A DNA stretch of 25,946 nucleotides, taken from the NCBI GenBank assembly GCA_030039005.1, contig JASHQT010000551.1:1-25946 (forward strand), in the 5' to 3' direction. The notes under the pieces were generated by a model. That model was given only the letters and a program-made list of their open reading frames with translations. It did not search any database and was not told the DNA's origin. The stretch is from Bryobacteraceae bacterium. Its GTDB lineage: Bacteria; Acidobacteriota; Terriglobia; Bryobacterales; Bryobacteraceae. Within the stretch, counting starts at the first letter, position 1, and the number at the start of each line of letters is the position of its first letter. This document shows positions 23,015 through 25,946 of the stretch, piece by piece. Position numbers and translations under genes: made by a program.

Positions 23015-24481
23015 ATGGCAGGCGGTGAACATAACAGGGATCGCAGGACGCCGTGGCGCCTGGCGCAGTATGCCTTGGCGGGATCAGCTTGTGCGTTTGT
23101 AATCGCCGGCGTCGGCGTTCGATTTCACGTCAATTTCGCAACTACCGCATTTTTACATTTACTGCTTGTTCTGTTCATCGCCACATTCGCGGGATTCTGG
23201 GAAGCTACTGTTACTTCCGTGGCCGCGTTCATCTGCCTGAACTATTTTTTCGTTCCCCCGGTCTATACGCTGTACGTAGAAGATCCTCAGAACTGGGTGG
23301 CGCTGGTGACCTTTGAATCTACGGCTCTTCTGGTAAGTCGGCTATCGAATCAGCGAGAGAAGGCAGCCCGGGCCGCCGTTCTGGAGCGCTGGCGGATGGC
23401 GAAACTATACGAACTTAGCCGCCGGATTCTACTAATGGACTTACAGTGTGCGCCCGGTCCGCAACTGGTGGAGCACATCCGGGAAGTCATGGAGGTGGAT
23501 AGCGTCGCGTTGTTCGATGCGTCGACCTCGCAGGTGGATTCGGCCGGACCGCAGGGTTCCGAATTGTCTACATTGGCAATCGCGACTTATGAGGGCGATC
23601 GCAACGCAGATCATGCGGGCGATCTGACGTGGCAACGCGTCCTCCGGCCCGGAACTAGCTGCGTTGGCGCGGTCGTTCTACGGGGCGGCAATGTAAGCTC
23701 GCTGCTGGCCGATTCCACGGCCGCACTGATCGCGATTGCCTTGGAGCGCATTCGATCTCTGGAAAGACGCAATCGCGCCGAGGCCGCCAGGCAAAGCGAG
23801 CAATTGAGAACCACGGTCTTGGATGCTTTGGCTCACGCCTTCAAAACGCCTTTAACCGCCATTCGAGCGGCAAGTTCGGGCTTGCTGGAATGCGGCGATT
23901 TGAGCGGCGGGCAGAGGCATTTAATAACTCTGATTGACGAAGAATCCGGCAAACTCAGCTCACTTACTACACGGTTACTGCGAGCCGCAAAACTCGAACC
24001 TTCCGAGATTAAGCTGCATAAGGAGCCGCTGGTGATTCCAGAGTTGATCCAAGAGATCCTGGCCGAAAAGGCGGATCGGCTCGTTAGTCATCCCGCCACC
24101 CTCTCGTTCTCCAGCCCGAACTGTGCCGCCGAAGGCGATCGGGAGCTATTAGGTACTGCCATTCTGCACTTGGTCGAAAACGCCGCGAAGTATTCCGCCC
24201 CTGGAACTCCGATTGCGATTCGTGTGGAGGATAGCGACGGGCAGGTTGTCATCTCCGTTCACAATGAGGGGCCGGAGATCAGTCCGGAGGATCGCGACCG
24301 GATATTTGACAGGTTTTACCGGAGTCCGGGATCGGATGGCGTTGCCGAAGGAACTGGTCTGGGGCTGTCCATCACTAGGCAGGCGGCGGAGGCACATCAG
24401 GGACGCGTGTGGGTGGCTGGTGAAAAAGGAAAAGGTACTACGTTCTTCTTATCGCTGCCAAGGCGCTCCCTGGACGGGTGA
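23015..24481 (+). CDS. DUF4118 sensor histidine kinase, KdpD-like but lacking the KdpD N-terminal domain
   Basis: The protein has 488 aa from ATG 23015. Three or four hydrophobic helices between about 17 and 108 match the DUF4118 membrane block of KdpD (FWEATVTSVAAFICLNYFFV, then PPVYTLYVEDPQNW). A GAF-like linker (about 125-245) follows. The dimerisation/phosphoacceptor helix has H274 in AHAFKTPLTAI, the N-box N389 in HLVENAAKYS and the G2 box GTGLGLS (446-452). The G1 box is atypical: HNEGPEIS (416-423), with Asn and Glu where D-x-G-x-G is usual. KdpD's large cytoplasmic KdpD/Usp N-terminus is absent. The frame runs back to 22757, but the upstream part has no domain and the predicted promoter (22939-22973) lies inside it. 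Probable partner: the regulators at 24579 and perhaps 20831. Confidence 0.9.
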   Translation: MAGGEHNRDRRTPWRLAQYALAGSACAFVIAGVGVRFHVNFATTAFLHLLLVLFIATFAGFWEATVTSVAAFICLNYFFVPPVYTLYVEDPQNWVALVTFESTALLVSRLSNQREKAARAAVLERWRMAKLYELSRRILLMDLQCAPGPQLVEHIREVMEVDSVALFDASTSQVDSAGPQGSELSTLAIATYEGDRNADHAGDLTWQRVLRPGTSCVGAVVLRGGNVSSLLADSTAALIAIALERIRSLERRNRAEAARQSEQLRTTVLDALAHAFKTPLTAIRAASSGLLECGDLSGGQRHLITLIDEESGKLSSLTTRLLRAAKLEPSEIKLHKEPLVIPELIQEILAEKADRLVSHPATLSFSSPNCAAEGDRELLGTAILHLVENAAKYSAPGTPIAIRVEDSDGQVVISVHNEGPEISPEDRDRIFDRFYRSPGSDGVAEGTGLGLSITRQAAEAHQGRVWVAGEKGKGTTFFLSLPRRSLDG

Positions 24482-24519
24482 AAGCCTTGAGCCTAGTGTC
24501 GGATAAGGCCGCCCGCCCG

Positions 24520-24554
24520 TTTTTATGCCTTTCTTATGTGTCTGGTGCTAGGCT
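24520..24554 (+). promoter_or_regulatory. KdpE-like operator plus -10, promoter of the second regulator (site 4)
   Basis: The plus-strand 19-mer TTTTTATGCCTTTCTTATG (24520-24538) is followed after 10 bp by TAGGCT (24549-24554). It sits in the 97-bp gap between kinase and regulator, so the regulator can be made independently of the kinase. Predicted leader about 18 nt. Confidence 0.65.
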
Positions 24555-24578
24555 GAGATTCAGAAGCCTCCAAACGCC

Positions 24579-25364
24579 TTGAGTACTACGTTGTCCTCGA
24601 ACCTTTCTTCAAATTCCCCGAATGTAGCCCCGCGGGAAGCCGTCCTGATCGTAGATGATGATGCTTCGATCCGGAGCGCTCTTCACACAACTCTTAGGAT
24701 GTTGGGCTACAACACGTGCGATGCGTCCGACGGCGAGGCCGCATTGTCGCGGGCCCGGGAAAGTTCTCCGGACGTGGTTTTGTTGGACATGAACATGCCT
24801 GGGATGAGCGGCTTGGAAGCCTGCCGCGAGCTTCGAACGCTTTTGCCCCGCATTGTAATTATCATGCTGACGGTTCGTGACGGTCTGGAAGACAAAGTGG
24901 AGGGGCTGGAGGCCGGCGCCGATGATTATCTCACCAAACCCTTCCACCTTAGAGAATTGACCGCACGAATTCGTGCGGCACTCCGTCGCAGAGAGCACGT
25001 TGAGGAAAACAAGAGCCAAGTCAGCCGAATCGGAGACCTTGAACTCGATGCGGCTCGCCGCGAGGTCTATAAGTCGGGGCGCTTGATCCATCTGACGCGG
25101 AAGGAGTTCGATCTGGTGCACCTTCTCATGTCCAATGCCGGATTCCCGCTCGCCCACGAACGGCTCTTGACCGCCGTGTGGGGGCCAGAGTATAGTCACG
25201 AAGTCGAATACCTTCGCACCTTTGTGCGCCAGTTGCGGAAAAAGATTGAGGATGACCCGGCAAATCCGACTTATTTGCTCACAGACGTCCAGGTGGGCTA
25301 TCGCTTCCGAAAGCAGGAGATGGGGGAACCTCCGGCCGTTAAAGAATCTGCAAGGCAGATGTGA
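24579..25364 (+). CDS. KdpE-like response regulator (OmpR/PhoB family), partner of the DUF4118 kinase
   Basis: The protein has 261 aa. After a Ser/Asn-rich N-terminus of about 20 residues comes the receiver domain with acidic residues D26-D28, phosphoacceptor D70 (LLDMNMPG), T98 and K120 (TKPF). The winged-helix domain has the KdpE block WGPEYSHEVEYLRTFVRQLR followed by KKIEDDP and VGYRF. The start is TTG 24579; TTG 24591 is an alternative and no ATG is available before the receiver. No strong Shine-Dalgarno. It is closely similar to the regulator at 20831 in both domains, including the DNA-recognition region, so the two may share binding sites. Located 97 bp after the kinase with its own promoter box. 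Confidence 0.93.
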   Translation: MSTTLSSNLSSNSPNVAPREAVLIVDDDASIRSALHTTLRMLGYNTCDASDGEAALSRARESSPDVVLLDMNMPGMSGLEACRELRTLLPRIVIIMLTVRDGLEDKVEGLEAGADDYLTKPFHLRELTARIRAALRRREHVEENKSQVSRIGDLELDAARREVYKSGRLIHLTRKEFDLVHLLMSNAGFPLAHERLLTAVWGPEYSHEVEYLRTFVRQLRKKIEDDPANPTYLLTDVQVGYRFRKQEMGEPPAVKESARQM

Positions 25365-25411
25365 ACCGCCGCGCGTTGGATGCGCCGCGAGCTAATCTCA
25401 TCGGAGATAAC

Positions 25412-25435
25412 GGGCTGTGTTCATGAGCCCATTTT
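25412..25435 (+). terminator. Weak terminator candidate after the second regulator
   Basis: GGGCT (25412-25416) and AGCCC (25426-25430) form a 5-bp GC stem with a 9-nt loop, followed by ATTTTAC. A smaller hairpin ATCTC-ATCG-GAGAT (25395-25408) precedes it. The two genes on either side are convergent, so termination here is expected, but the stem is short. Confidence 0.4.
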
Positions 25436-25445
25436 ACAGCAAGGC

Positions 25446-25886
25446 TCATAGCCGTTCCGTGCGCCATTCAGTAGACGAGTACTCTTCGGTTATTAATTCG
25501 CCGGCCAATTCGTCGAAGAGGAACTCGATATGATGTGCTCCTTCGCGATCAAGGGAGTGAGGGGTTGCCTGCAGCCAAATCTTTAACTTCGGCAGTGCCT
25601 CAGTCAAGAGCTTAGTTTGGATCTCGTGTTTCAGAACTCTCGGCACAGGGCGAACGTAGATATTCCAGCCGGACAGCGAGCCGCTCGGCCCATAGTAATT
25701 GACAATCAGCACCTTATAGGGCGCGCCAGGCACTCGGTCCTTCGCAAAGCCTTTCCACCCGAAGGAGAAATTGATCCTCAAGAGGTCGAACTGAGGGACA
25801 CCGGCCAGCGCTTCCGAGATCGCCTTTGCGCCCAGCGGATACGAATGCGTCCTCGGGATTTCCTTCTTGTATCCGGTGGGAATCAC
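25446..25886 (-). CDS. Small protein of unknown function
   Basis: The protein has 146 aa and is soluble, with no signal peptide or membrane segment. I do not recognise a domain. Notable segments are IPRTHSYPLGAKAISEAL near the N-terminus, an aromatic/beta-rich middle (LLRINFSFGW, VLIVNYYGPSG, WNIYVRPVPR) and an acidic helical end (FLFDELAGELITEEYSS). The start is GTG 25886. TAAAAT lies 6 nt upstream of it and no Shine-Dalgarno is present, so a leaderless message is possible. It converges on the second regulator gene. Codon use and continuous frame over 146 codons support it as real. Confidence 0.65.
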   Translation of the reverse strand: MIPTGYKKEIPRTHSYPLGAKAISEALAGVPQFDLLRINFSFGWKGFAKDRVPGAPYKVLIVNYYGPSGSLSGWNIYVRPVPRVLKHEIQTKLLTEALPKLKIWLQATPHSLDREGAHHIEFLFDELAGELITEEYSSTEWRTERL

Positions 25887-25946
25887 AGCGTGATTTTAGC
25901 CGTTCAGTGCCTCGGCGGCGAGCACCCGTGGGAAGCCGGCGAGGTC

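Overview
The window is a GC-rich bacterial chromosome segment whose gene content points to an Acidobacteriota member of the Bryobacterales/Solibacter type. The inference rests on family content: an SBBP/beta-propeller secreted protein, a Ser/Thr kinase with kinesin-light-chain TPRs beside an ECF sigma factor, multiheme cytochromes fused to TPRs, an Oar-like TonB receptor with a carboxypeptidase-regulatory domain, BBP2-type porins and KdpDE-like two-component proteins. No rRNA, tRNA or CRISPR was seen.

Layout. 1-1456 (-) is the 5' part of an SBBP-repeat exported protein. 1601-4474 (+) is a TPR-tailed Ser/Thr kinase, convergent with an ECF sigma factor (5064-4486, -). 5202-5525 holds a decayed IS630-family transposase readable in three frames. 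5638-7251 (-) and 7284-9467 (+) are divergent paralogous seven-heme c-type cytochromes with TPR tails, separated by only 32 bp. 9867-13658 (+) is a large TonB-dependent receptor with a textbook sigma-70 promoter (9774-9802).

19257-13851 (-) is a five-gene envelope operon: a BBP2-like porin, two tandem paralogous secreted proteins of unknown function, a second porin with an N-terminal carboxypeptidase-regulatory domain, and an EF-hand protein. Several junctions are nearly or fully abutting (TAA directly followed by ATG). Upstream of it lie a small HTH protein (19992-19600, -), a KdpE-like response regulator (20831-20070, -), a broken histidine kinase that once overlapped it (GTGA junction), an unknown secreted protein (22155-21403, -), an intact DUF4118/KdpD-like histidine kinase (23015-24481, +) and a second KdpE-like regulator (24579-25364, +). 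A small unknown protein ends the window (25886-25446, -).

The main discovery is a shared promoter architecture. A 19-bp, 11-bp-periodic box (sense consensus TYTTTATGNNTTTYTNATR) lies exactly 10 bp upstream of a -10-like hexamer before four transcription units: the porin operon, the HTH gene, the broken-kinase/regulator pair and the second regulator. A fifth, half-conserved copy has the same spacing before the intact kinase. The orientation relative to the downstream gene is always the same. The box resembles the E. coli KdpE operator as I recall it. I infer a self-regulating KdpDE-like circuit that also controls an uncharacterised outer-membrane operon.
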